Below, in pieces: positions 13,169-27,350 of a stretch of DNA of 64,000 nt. The DNA lies in assembly GCA_034190875.2 (NCBI GenBank), contig CM067354.1:5064315-5128314 (forward strand), in the 5' to 3' direction. Position 1 is the stretch's first letter. Each line of letters opens with the position of its first letter. The translations under genes were made by a program, and so were the position numbers. The stretch is from Urechis unicinctus. Lineage: Eukaryota > Annelida > Polychaeta > Xenopneusta > Urechidae. A model generated the notes under the pieces. It was given only the letters and a program-made list of their open reading frames with translations, did no database searches and was not told where the DNA came from.

Positions 13169-16100
13169 TTATTGCAATCTGATATAGGCAGGCATGCCTT
13201 TCCACATCGATTACACGTAGTTAACATTAGCTCTCACAAAAAACGGCTAGCGCTCCCTTGCAATATATCACACAGACGAGCATTATAGGGTATACTTCAT
13301 TGTTTATCACCGCTTAAAATGAGCTCATAGCAGTAAGATGTTCGACGGTTTTGTGTGCCTATATGACACCACAGGATATTAGATGCAGCAGGTATTCGCA
13401 TGCACAGCCCACAAATTGCAAGAAGCAAGGTTTCCATGACAACCGTAGAAAACCAGAGTATAAACGCTATGCAGTCTTTGCGTCAGGATAGACCCTGTGT
13501 TTGCATCTGCGTTAGGGCGGTTTCATTGAACATGAAGCAGTGTATGTATTGGGTCGTCAATCAATAAGCAAATGACTGATTATTGTGACATGGTTATATA
13601 CCTTAACCAAGCAGTTAGGGCGGAAAATGGATGTCGAGTAGATTTATCTAATACCTGAGATACTAAACATCTAAGCTATTGTGCTGCAAATGATTCGATT
13701 GACATGGTTCGAATAACGTAATCAAGCGTAACTTTTGTACTCAAGCATGCCATCTGCCACCTTATCCAACATGCTGCGGGACCAATACAAAGCATCAGTT
13801 AAATCGATGTTTCGATGCGCAGTTTATACTTCATTGATTTTTGCAAGCCATACTCCCACCATGCTCGTGGGTGTGGATATGATAAAGATGGTTGTATTCG
13901 ACTGATCCTATCAATTGTGATGTTGATGTGGCTGTGAGACAAAACAGTGCTTCTGACAGGTGCAATGACCAACATTTGATCTGCGATGATATATGAACGG
14001 GAGATGCTTTCATTCTCACGAGTGCTCGTCGTATGATGGGAGGTATAACCGCTATGCTCGGTAGATAACCGTGACGTTATTGTACCTACATCGTAATAAC
14101 CAATGACCTATGGCTTATTCAGTGTTTTGGTAGAGTTCAATGAAATTGCAGCCAAGCGATCTAATTGATGATTCTTGCTTTCTAATGTATTCTGGAAATT
14201 ATATTTAAGACAGTGACACAACCTTCTCATGTATGCTGTGAGTCTCTGTCCTTAACGCTAACGGAATAATAAGTAACTCGCAACTGGTGAATAATATGGG
14301 CTGATGAAAAGGCAATGTCATCACTGACTTGCTATTCCCAGACAAATCCACAGACAAGATGTAAATTAGTCGCTGGTAACATGTGGACAATAAAACTCAA
14401 TAGAACGTCCAGATATTGGTCGAACAATCATAACAAGTGATCAATCAATCTATGTTCGTCCATGTTTTTGTCTAAGTGTCAATCAATATACCATGTCAAA
14501 GGTGTTTACTAATCACAGATTAAAAGGATTGTATGTAATCCACAAAATTAGGCTGGATAGCAAAGAGTTGATCTATCTCTACATATGCATTAACAACAAT
14601 TGCTTGTTGATACATCAGTTCAGCTAATGAAAGGTTAATTTATTGACCGCCAGTGAATAGGGTGTCAGTATTTATGTTTAGCTACCGTCGGTTGTCAAAG
14701 CAGGTGCACTCGAGGGAATATTTTGGAGGAAATACCCGGTTTTTTTACGGCTTCTTACACCATACGATAAATGTTTCTGATTATTCGACGCAAAATAGGT
14801 TACAGCATTTGCTGACTACCTTTAGCGTCATAGAAAAGTTACTTCCCTTTACATTGTGCTGCGGAACTCTCATACATTGATAAATCTAGAAGAACGCATA
14901 TATACAAAATAGTGGAAAGATACGTCCATGGTCATCCAGTTACAATTCCCAAAACTGCAGAGTTTCCATAAATGCCTTGCCCATTTTTGTACATTTGTAA
15001 CAACAGTATTATGTATTCGGGGCTGGATTGATTATGTACAGGCTCGCAATATTCCTCATAAGTGCGGTATATCCATTGATTAAATAAGTTAACCGCTGAC
15101 ACGCCAAGAGATAATCAATATCGTAAATATATGGGCGAACAAGAGCTATGGTATTATAGTAATAACCACAGTTAACAGTTACTAATATGATACTGACGAG
15201 GAAGTTACGAATTAGGTGACTCGACAACTGTTAGGCGAATCGACCACTGTAACCAATCATGTTGAATATGCCAGATAATGGCGTGAAGTGCTTCAGTTGA
15301 GATAACAGTTTGGAGCTGGAATTGATTGCATCGCTACAAACGCTGAGGAAGCCACTGTTGGTTCATTTCAAAATCATTTTACGCACAAGGTAACTGAAAA
15401 CCAAATCGCGTCATGTTATACATGACTTTATTCAACGTATCTTTTTATGCCCACTCACGCCACCATAATCATCCCAAATACTCTGATATATTAATCCCTG
15501 AACAATATTGGAATCAGACGTTCAATCAGAGGATGTCTTCCTTGATAGATGTGATTATGAGGACAGTGCGCTACAAGCATCCCCATACTTGTTTGTCGTC
15601 ATTGTAGATATTACAACCAAACAACAGCCCTTATTTTACCATGAGGATTTATCACGAAAACTATTAAAACGCTGCTAGATAGCATTGCAAAACAATCAAT
15701 CTCAATGACGAGATTTGGCTCGGAGAGGGTACCTACGCTTAAATTCCTGCCTCAATCGGTTGGGGCCGCATGTGCTAAACAAAGCTTGTTCAAATGGCGT
15801 TAGAATGCGTCTTTGCTAATCTTGATTTATCTTGCCACATTAACTGCCTCATTAAAGAGATGGATTGAAGTGCTTCACGTAGCCAAAAGTTTCAAGTCAT
15901 ACATGATACATCATCTTTATTCGTTATTTAACGAATCTGGTAGGTGGTTATTCTCGAAACCTTCGGTGATTGCAAACGATTTTATTTAATGGGATATCAT
16001 GGCAACTGGCTGTGCATATTACCCAATTATTTATACCGACAAAGGTTTTAAGAGCTCTTATATTGATATTATGATATCATACGGTCAGATTGCGACTGAA

Positions 16101-19100
16101 TATGATGACGAAACAACGCCATCATAATAGTAATACCGAATCTCCTTCAGCGTAACTCTCAGCATGTTGCCTAAATTTGTGGCTGCCCTGTATATCCTTA
16201 ACCACACACACAGCACGATCGATATGGGACATTAATTATCAATAGAATCTAAATCAAATGAGCTGGGCCTATTTTACATATGCGACTATTGACTTTCGCC
16301 ATTTTCCTTCCGATTATTCAATGCAGTCAGCGGAGTCCAAAGGTTAATGGCAAAGCATGGCGTCCTCTGTAACTTATTGACAAAACGCAATATCACAATA
16401 AATACACGACAATTGCTACCGATGACAAATGTATTACGAGAATGGGAAATCGATCGAAAACAAAATGCTATGAGCTAGCCTTAATGGAGTCCGCTCTCAA
16501 TTTAATGTGTTATACGGTGGGCGCCCTTCATTGGTGATCGCAGGGTACTTGTGGCAAAACACAAGGGCGTCGTGCTCATGTCTTAAACTAGTTCATTATT
16601 CAAGTAGCAAGACATGCACCCTGGACTATCTCGCCTATGAAACTTATATGCTCAATAACAGTATACAATGTGTATATTGGCAGGCTGGCCTGTGTTACAT
16701 ATCCAACATATATATTTACATGAAATAACAGTTTATATTTTGGATTTTTTATAGCCATAGCACATTTGCACAATATACGTTTTCATGGTTAACTTTATAT
16801 GCCAAATGATGTTCCGAGCGTTGCAGATATATTTGCAATGCAGCACGAATGAAAGTTTTGTCAACTCTTTGTTCGTGTAGAATAATGTCTCACACCATGG
16901 TAATGCTACACATGTGGTCTTTTCTAATGAGGAATTATGTGAGGGGATTTTAAAGTGACGTTCGTATTATTCAATTGTTCAAATGCCACTTCAAATCATT
17001 TTAGCCTACTAACTGGTTCAATCATTATCGTTCTTTTTTCCCGTCTATATTTCATAGTGTGATGAAAATCATATTTTTGATTCATACCATAAGAAGCTGT
17101 AAAGAATCAATATTGCAACATTGTTGGCATTATACCAAGCATGTTGGAAAACATTGCTTTTAACAAGGCATGTACGTATGTATTTTACAATAACCATGTA
17201 TTGCTGTATGGTTTTTCATTGTGGTCGCAACAGCAAATAATTATTTATTCACCATGTTGATATTCTTCCTAACATCCAACAAGCTATTACTGACAGGCCG
17301 TGTTTCCTGAAACCCTGTGTAATAAAATAAGTGGGCTTGAATCTATCTAATCTACTCAAAGCATTTGTTTTACAGGGTTCCGTCGTTTACTCCGCTGGAT
17401 ATAGTAACACTATCACATGAACTGCCTACTTGCGCAACTGGTGAACTGCCGTATGTTGCATTAGTTCGCTACTCAGATTTGCTTCCATATAAAATTATAG
17501 TCATTTTTTAGCAGCGAACGTTTCCTGCTCGATGCACAGGACTAAAACATCCAAACGACGTTTTAAGCAGCAAAACAACGCATCAACAAGGTTGCAATGG
17601 CACCGTGTTATCGAACTACAATTGGTGGTCAATCATTTGTAACAGGCTAAACGTTTTACATGCTATTCAAAAACACAGACGGCGATTTGTTGTGTGAACG
17701 GAAGAATATATGAGTTACTCCAATAAAGTTATGTTTAGGAGGAAATAAAATGCGGCAAATCACTTGAAAGCACAAGGGGAAGCTGTATCAATGTGGGTTG
17801 AATTGGGTCTATCATAGATGATTAGATCAATGGTTGTTAACTGACAAAGTGAATTGATGTTATGATGTAAGAGGAAGCAAACCAGATGTGGGTTAAGATG
17901 TATTACAATGTTATAAACATGCCGCAGGCTGGTTAAATATTATTGAATAAATAAACAGTGTATTCATAAATAAAACGCCGGTTATCCCCTAAATGTAGTT
18001 CTATTGATGATATGAACAGCAAATGTGCTAATTGTGTGCATCATTAGGATGTAAATTACGATGACGTAGCTACAAATTTGTTCTGGTTTTAATGACGCAT
18101 ACATGCACATCAGCATCGTGTTATACGATTGGTATGTTCATAACGCCCACAACAAATTACATTGGCGACTTTCGATATGTTCTATCGATGTAGAATATCC
18201 ATGATCAGTATGTTGCGATTTGCCAGTCAGCGGTAAGTCATTTTTATCATTTTAACATGTAATATCGGCTCACGGAAACAACCGACGATGCGTAAAAAGC
18301 AGTGGTCCTAGCTGCCAAACAACAATAACATTAAGTTGCGTTCGGAGCATTGCATTTAAGTGCTTATATAAAATATATTAAAAAAGCTTGGCATTTGTTG
18401 ATGATGTTCCGACAAAAGTATCAAATTATTTATCATGCCCTGTTATTGCTTAGAATGCGTCTGTTATACACATGTCAGCGATTTAATCATTCATCATGTA
18501 CTTCAGACCAAGTGCAATTGATGACGTCCTTGCCCCGGCTAGCCATAGTCAATTATCCTCGTACTTGGCGCATGCAGCATCAATAAGAGGAAATGACGGT
18601 AGAATAAATTATGAAACACAAGCATTGTTTGTGGAGCTACAAATCAAATGCCATTCTGGCGTCAGGACGCGATAACACAGCGCCTCACCAAATGATGGAT
18701 ACTGGATTAGCAAAAGCGAATGAAAGGAACGGGTGTGTCTGCAAAGTATGACAGCACATAACACACAGGATAATCAGTTCATTGGCAAAGGAGTTATCTC
18801 ATGTGGCAAACTGAAAGTAAAAACCTCACCGACAGGTCGCGATGGCTAGTTTCAACGTACTTGATAGGAATGTGTGGGAAACGACAGGCAGTGCTAATTG
18901 AGATGAGGCCATTCAAATGGGAACAGCTGTAACCTAATTTATTTGCACATTACTGCTAGAAGATGTCCAAACAGTTTTCGTACCTCCTTTAATGACTACT
19001 GACACGTGTGTTCACACCCTTGATATGGGTCACAAATTGACCCCTATTCTATGCGTGTGTTCAAACCTACCAAACTTTCAATAATATACAAACGAACTGA

Positions 19101-22100
19101 GGTATGCAGTCGTGGCCAGGGTATACACGTATCCACGTCATTGCTTCAGATCAAGGAATGTAATCATGGCTGATATTACGGGCTTCGCAAAGATCGACAG
19201 TGTTTGTCGCTTCATCTAAGCAGTTGATACCATGAACTGCACATATGACATCGTATCAAGCAGTCATAAGCATGTTTAGCCCGATACAGTAGCAATAACA
19301 AATATGCCTGACTACCATAGTAACAGTGTATATCCGATGTAGACGCACTCTGTAAAGTAAGCACTAGGTTGCTTATACACAAGGTTTAATTCACCATAAA
19401 AGCAGCCCATGAATTGAGTCCAGTATAAAAAATCTTTACAAGCTCGCACAGGAGCTAAAGCGGTGGAGTAAAAACACAGGCTGTTGTGCAAGTAACACGG
19501 TTATAATGTTCCCCATTGTATTGCATTGCAAGTAACCAGATTACTCAATGTTGATAAATCGCATTCACGGATGTGTTTGTCTGGCAATAGTAACTTTAAA
19601 AACGGACTGCCAAACGCTAGCGGTAAAAGTCGATATCCGTAGATAGAATCAGAACCACAGTACCACACTCGCAGAGTAAACTTTCAGATGTGCACGAAGA
19701 CCAGAGTATTGCATGAAAATCGCAGAGTTCAATAATGTGATGTGATATGGAATGTTATGAAATGCACTGCGCTTATGCTCAATTCCTCTAAATTGTCAGG
19801 TGTGCTATAATGAATAGGAGAGATTAGGGAGCTGTTACATACGAGGACCTTTGTCCTTCTGAATTACTTGTCTAATCGCTATATATCGCATCTCGAGATT
19901 TACAGCATTTCAACTCTCTAACGTGTTGTGCTCTGTCACGAACAAAATAAGAAAACTTTAGAGATACCTTATTATCTCATTTCTGTACGCGTTTTTTCAG
20001 GCTGTAGAAGCAGAGCGGCTTTAGCATTTGCTCACTACCCGAGCCGTAATTTCGTGTGCTCAAGCTGCCAAGAGCAATTAAATCAAGAAGCACATATTTA
20101 CGCAGCCACCTAAGGCCACTTCATGCTCATCCCGATAACGTTTCCCATGTTTCCAACTGGTGTGCTTCTGCTGTAGCAGTATAACGTATTCAGTGTTGGA
20201 TGGATGGGACACAGATCAGTCTCCATTGATAAGCACACTAAACATCATGTTAGTCGGGAGCTTATCAAACCGTCAATATGCGGGTTGATTATTCCTATGG
20301 TATGAGCCTAAGTTCGGATAAGGTACATCACATTTATGTAGTCACGATTCGTTGCAACACATATCGACCATTGTTTTCGGATATGATACATAGGCCTGTA
20401 TTGAATATCAGGACTATTTACAGACAGAGTTTACGCATATGTTCTGTCTGTTATGCTAATCACCTCGTGATATATATAATCCGATGCATCGTGAAAGAAA
20501 GGCTAACCTCACAGATCTAGGGAGGCAATAGACGATCGTGTAAGGTTAAGAAAATGGGGCAAGTTATTTGTACGCATGGTGTTATTTAAGTCATCCATGC
20601 TTACTTGTAAACATCCATCGGATGGGCATATTCAAACAGACAGGCAATCGATTACTTGTATGCATAGTAGAATAGTCTCGCCAGAGCTCGACCCGTAATA
20701 GCATCAAATTGAATTGAGACACAATGTATTATATATGCTTTGCTGCTCACAACTCCCTCAGCAGAAGAAGTTAACGAAAAAGAGAATATCAATTATCAAA
20801 GCTAGACCTGCACTGCATGTCTCCAAAATGAGCTGTGTAGTTGTTTTCTTGGGCCGGTCAGCGAATACCAGAAGTTTTATGTACATGTGATGTCCAACTT
20901 ACTTTTTGACATAACACCAAATAGCAACAGAACTGCAGCGGTTTCCACCCAACAAAACGTATAAAGAGAATGAGAAATGCTGTTACGTTACCTGTCATTG
21001 GATCTATCAGAACAAGTATTGTAACTTTGCACCTACGATTTGTCTACACTGCTTATAGAATTCTCTATTTTTTCCATATAGAACACTGGTTAGAAAGCAT
21101 TGTTATTGCGCACAACCGCTAATTTTCTAGACCGATAAGAGCACTCCGGTTAAAACAAACGAGACTCCGCAATTTTCGAATAGATCTGTACAAAGATATT
21201 TGAAACCGTGGGTCTGATTGCAAATACAGCTCGTAGTTACCTTTCACTCGTACCAAGCATTTTCGAGATATGGTGTAATCAGTGTCACTGATCGGAATTA
21301 AAATGTCATTGAGGAGGGATTGCAAACATTGTGATTTCGAATAACATAATTAACAGCATTTGTAGCACAACCTATATTGTTAACACTGCTCAAATGCAGC
21401 ACGAAGGCATTCCTGTGAACTAGGTCTATAGCATGCTACAATAATCACCATTACCTTAAGCCAAAGCTAGACTTATTACTTTGTTTTGTGTTTAAGAGGC
21501 CGCCGAGGGTTGGTTTCATTAAGAAATAAACCGGATTAAATATCCAGAAACTAATAACAATGGCAAGCGGCGTTGCTTATAGAAACCCGTGCAAGGTTAA
21601 TGGTTCAAGGTGGCAAGCATATCAAACGAATGCAGTATATAACAAACTGTGCATAGAAATGCAACTACACATTACTCTTAACCACTAACTGTGCATGTCG
21701 TCAGGTACATGTATTATACCTTCGAGGAATAAAGGTTGCAATCATAATTTAATGCTTACGTCATTATCAAACATTACAGACATCTGCGGCTGTAGCAGTG
21801 AATACGATTATCATATTATGATTTCAGTGTGCGTTCCTCGCAAGCATGTCAAGCATGTTACATTAGTAATAGTCAGTCCATGCTGGTGCTCATACATATA
21901 TGTCGTAAGCCTTACAAACATGTCTTGTTTATGATACGCCAATGAACCAATGACTGCATCTGCAGATGGATGGAGCAAAGCAGACTCATACAATATATAT
22001 GTTGTGCTTTCAAATTACTGTATTGCTTATCATAGACTTGATGGCCGTACATTTAAGTTGTTTCCCAATCAGCTCGAGCAATTCGTCATTTCGTAATTTG

Positions 22101-22535
22101 ATCCTTAAGTTAAGTATTTGTTTTGCTTTCTGAAGGGTAAGTAAGTGTACATGACTTGTCCTCATCATCACAAAGTCAGATCTACACTATTGAGTGTTAT
22201 GATAATGTTATCTCACTCAGCCAGAAACCAATGGATAACATGATAATTGGTCGATAACCAAATCATGGAGGACATCGTGTACATTTTAATCGATCAATGA
22301 GGTTGAACGGCCTGGACGTTGTCTTATCATCTATCGAATGTGGATAGCATTTGTAACTAATTCTAACTACTAGTTTCAATTTACATCCGGCGTACCCATA
22401 TAACAATATTTAAAAGCGTAGGATCGGTCTGTGTCTGGTACGTGGTTCATTGATTGGGATCCACTTAGTGATGCAACTTCAAGTGACTGTGTTTTAATCA
22501 TCGTGCTTTTTTCCATCTACATTGCATTTAAAGTG

Positions 22536-22552
22536 CCCCCCCCCCCCCCCCC
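22536..22552. repeat. C17 homopolymer
   Basis: Uninterrupted run of 17 C. It is one of only two long C runs in an AT-rich window (the other is at 3324-3336). It could form an i-motif, or a G-rich structure on the other strand. Confidence 0.95.
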
Positions 22553-24029
22553 TAATTAACCGCAAAATGGTTATTGTGCTGCTCAAAAAAACCTCCGGTT
22601 GATGCCAAAATTAAATTAAACGTAAAAATACACGTTGCTTTCAAAGTTAAACATGCATCCCCATCTAATACAAATTGCTTTCAACATTATCCAAGGTCTT
22701 AGTGTAGGACGGCTACAATTAACCATTGCCTAAGGAAACGGGTGTTATTTACTTAACATTGATGGTAGGAAGGAATTTAACAGAATGTACCCTACTTACT
22801 ATCACATTGCGTTGTCCGTCTGTGCATAAGCGCAGTTCTTGTTGCTTCAATGTGTCCTCTGGATATCTGTGAATCATCTGCCATTTCATTATTATATTCC
22901 AGCAGATGCTTGCACTACATAAAACCGGAAGTTACTTCTAGTAGTACCCATTTCACTACAGGTCATGCACGTGTGACGCAGTTTGACGAGGTCCTCATTT
23001 GCCACTTTAGCAGAACAGTCTCATCGACTCAATATGCGCAAACCTATGTATTTATCTAACATATGCAGCAGTAGCTTGTCAGCGGAAAAAGGCTAATGTT
23101 TGACGTGGCATGTTCATAGTTCAAGGATAAGGTCATTATTCGACGATTTCATATTGAAATCGATACAAACAAGCACAAGCATAACGTTATGCGTCACGCT
23201 GACAATTGACACATAGTTGAATGACTAACACTGATGTGATCGGAATATTCCATTTTTCAGTTTGCAAATGTTGAAGCTTCTTTCTGCTATTCATAAACGA
23301 ATCAGAGTCGGCTCCAATCATCACATCCGCAATTCATATTTCTTCCAATCAATGTTAAAAGACAGACAGAGCGTATAAAAATTAAGAGTAATTGACATTG
23401 CATGTATTAATTATCCCGAGTCTCTTAACAAAATTATATGTGGACAATACACATTGGAAAAAAAAACTAATGCGAGGATGAAATTAGCTAATTGCATTGA
23501 ATGCTTCCCCTAATACATTACATCAAATGCCATTATTTTTACAGGAGACAATTCTATAGGGCAGAAATGAACGCAAGTGCATTGACCAAGCGCCATATCT
23601 TTGATGGCTCATGCACTTCAGAACGCACCTTTGCTGGCACGTTAGTTAAGACTATCAGTTCAATATCTGTTAAAAAGGTCATATCTTACTTCTGTCTAGC
23701 AACTCCAAACACCAACATTGTAGCCACTCAACAAATCCTGGTTTGTATCCAATTACATTTCAATGTTCCACACCGGCAATATTTCGGTGCGCACATCTCA
23801 TACAAACTATTCATCATGTGATAATTAGCTAAGTGATCCGGTAGCCAGGGTCAGAAACATGCATAGACGTACCTCAGTAAGCGTTGTGACCTTGCAGTAT
23901 CTGGTGTGATAAAATATTACTATAGATATCATCAGGTCATAAGGAACGCATAGATTGGCAGGATTAAGAGCATTGTGTGATTGGCTAGAATGTATTCGAA
24001 TGTTAATGTACTGCCTTATGCGCCAGAAA

Positions 24030-24165
24030 TTCACCAGCTGGCTCGTACTAGCAGGCCCACGTCAGCACACCAACGTCAGCCGGCCAATACTATTAGGACC
24101 ACGTCAGCACACCAACGTCAGCAGGCCAATCCTAGCAGGCCCACGCCAGTGGTAGCTGACGTGTT
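24030..24165 (+). repeat. Minisatellite with period of about 42 bp
   Basis: About 2.5 units containing CACGTCAGCACACCAACGTC and GGCCAAT words. It corresponds to 1861-1960. It marks the right edge of the 3.7-kb block that is absent from copy 1. Confidence 0.8.
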
Positions 24166-25500
24166 GTATGCATTAATTGCTCTAGCAGCTTAATCGATTA
24201 AAATGAATAACATTAACTGAACATGATTGACTGCAATTGCTGTTTTGTCATGTTAGCATGCAGCTTCCGCACAAGCATTTTGGATGTGTGCTGTCCTATT
24301 TACAAGGAATGATAACAACCGTCAACAAAACACTACGTGCGGGTTAGAGCAACAGCAGCAGTACCCACACGTAGAAAGGAAACGATTATATGACATCAAA
24401 TGACATACAATGATTTGGCAATTAATGGAGTAGGAGGTTGTAAGAGCCCAACGAGCGTAGATGGATGGTCATAAGAATAGACATGTGCCCTACAAATTAC
24501 CAAGAAACTCGAATACTCAAGTCGCATTTAACTTTGACAATGTAGTGTATGGTATTCATTGATTTAGTTGAAACTAGGCTCACTGGGGTCGTGCAGCTGG
24601 TTACCAGCTGAGGTACTTTTGATATCGACCAGTCGCATCCCTTTGTTTAATCCTCTGCTACCATCTATGAGCTAGCCATCTGTTCGAATACAAATAATTA
24701 TATGCTTGATGCAGTGAAGCTATCTCTCCCTGTACTGTCGAATCATTGTGCTAAGGGGCCGCTTTATAATTAGTAACGTTGTTGTGCACCTGAACTGCAC
24801 CACGTTACATCGAATAACTCTGTAATAAGTCTGATAGAGTACAAATATGCAAGGTTTTATGACTCAAAAAACCAGAGTAAATAAGGGATGGTCCAGTATC
24901 ATAACAGCTGCTCCGCTGCAAATACAATGAATGTATGAATCAAAGGGAGAGCAAACCGTAAAAAGACCACCTCGAAGCATCTTTTGTTTGTTGGTACATG
25001 AAACCATATCGGTATCGGCGATGCAAAGGATTCCACAGCAGATACAATGGATGACAAAACTGTTTACTAAAAAAATGCTTTGGTTATAAAATGTATCATT
25101 GCATCAAAGGTATTTATAGGTTATACACATTTGCGGTGTGCGCGGGGGAATTATTGATGATAAACATCCTTTAAATTTAACATACGCAGATTAAACATTA
25201 ACGATGTGAACATCTCGTACGAGCTACTTTGGTAGGTAGCAAGAGTCATAGCACCATCTCGTCACTGGTAAATGTATGCACTGCACAACGGATGGTGAAG
25301 TCAACATATGTGATACCATGGGATTACTTGGAAGCTTCCACAACAGTAAGCAATCAAGACGATGGGCGACATAGTTTGGAGAGCATGATACGGTGGAAAT
25401 ACTACAGCGTTCACCAATGGACCATCTGCCGACCTCTTCAGCGTGTTGTGAGCGTCATTGTGTTCAAAGACTACGTCACTGGCAGTGACTTTGCCATCTT

Positions 25501-25710
<210 letters not shown>

Positions 25711-27096
25711 AACCCCTCGGGTACTTTTTGGTTTTGATTGTAATTTGGTTCCATAGGGCTTATCCTTTCTTCTACGATGATGTCAAGCAGTGCGTGGCTC
25801 TGTCATGTGGCTATTTTGATCATCATTGACCTAAATCGGATACAATTAATGGCCATATTACGATGCCATTGTTCCTGCCCATGAGTTATGTTTAATCTGC
25901 AATTATATATGAACAGTGTAAGGTCACAAGATCATTAGAGAAGGTGATAGTATAATCGTAAACCCTACATATCAACATGATACATAAGCTAGTCATTAGG
26001 TCTTCCATTCATGACCCCTCGTGATCTCTAATGTACTTGCATGAAAAACGCCCGCATTTCAAGGATGTTTACACAATGCATTAGAATTGGTGTGTTCAGA
26101 GTCAGTTCAATGCGTCGAAACGCAGTTGTAATTGAGAAACACTAAAATGCAGGAAGAATACGGCCGAGTCGCTAGCACAGTATGGTCACCCCGCAACATT
26201 TTCGGCCAAAACAAAAGTCTTTTGATAGCAATATGATTAGTCGTGCAAAATTTAGTGATTGACATAGTATTGATTTTCCCATCGATACAGTGTTTCAGGA
26301 AGTTTAGCAATGAGGGCAAAATACGGCTTCTGTAATAAATAGAGATCTAAGAATGGTTAAGCTGGGTCTATGCAGTTGATGGTCGATAAGTTGCCATTCT
26401 TTTTCACGGGACCTCGAATATGGTCATTTAACCAACGTTGGACACATACTTACCATTTGTGCTTTTGAGACTGGTGTTCTCGCTACCCAACTAAACCGTG
26501 TGTCATGGCAATCTAGCAAGCACTCTATCGATTTAAACACTGGTGATAGGCATAAGCCAATGCATGAAAAGTGACCGCATGTCCGTGAAGCACGTACTGT
26601 CATTCAATTAAGCGCAAGGGCCTATCCTCAAAGTGTAGATGTCAACGTGTTGAATTGCTAAGTTGCACAGATGCACACGACGAAAGTTGCAATGTTTTTA
26701 ATTTGGAATATTTATGCAGTGTTCGATTGTTTAGTGTGAAATATTTGATTCTGGTTAGAACGCATATCATTGCTGTATAAATGTTCTTCTCAGGACAAAT
26801 AATATGATTGGGATAGGGGCAATTTAGACAATAGCTCTTGATGATGTAATATGAAGCACTGTCCCCTTTTAATGATTGGTTAAAATTTGGGATGTTGCTG
26901 AAATCTGCAAAGGTAATTCCCAGTGCGATATACAACAGAGAACGACTTGTCCTTTTAACAAAGGCCATTATCTCAATGGATTGGACCGGTACAGTTAAAG
27001 TTGCAGTTAAAATTGTAGTATCATTCAAATAGGTTAATCGAGTTTCAGCCGCTACATTATATGCATTATTGTCTTACTGTACACACATACGAGCAA

Positions 27097-27100
<4 letters not shown>

Positions 27101-27147
<47 letters not shown>

Positions 27148-27184
27148 TATATAGATATATATAAATATATATATATATATACAC

Positions 27185-27217
<33 letters not shown>

Positions 27218-27220
27218 CAT

Positions 27221-27281
<61 letters not shown>

Positions 27282-27286
27282 ATATA

Positions 27287-27345
<59 letters not shown>

Positions 27346-27350
27346 ACATA
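27101..27350. repeat. (TA)n microsatellite
   Basis: About 250 bp of TA with occasional TACATA and TTTATA. It lies just before landmark X, the same place as 4510-4930 in copy 1. Confidence 0.95.
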
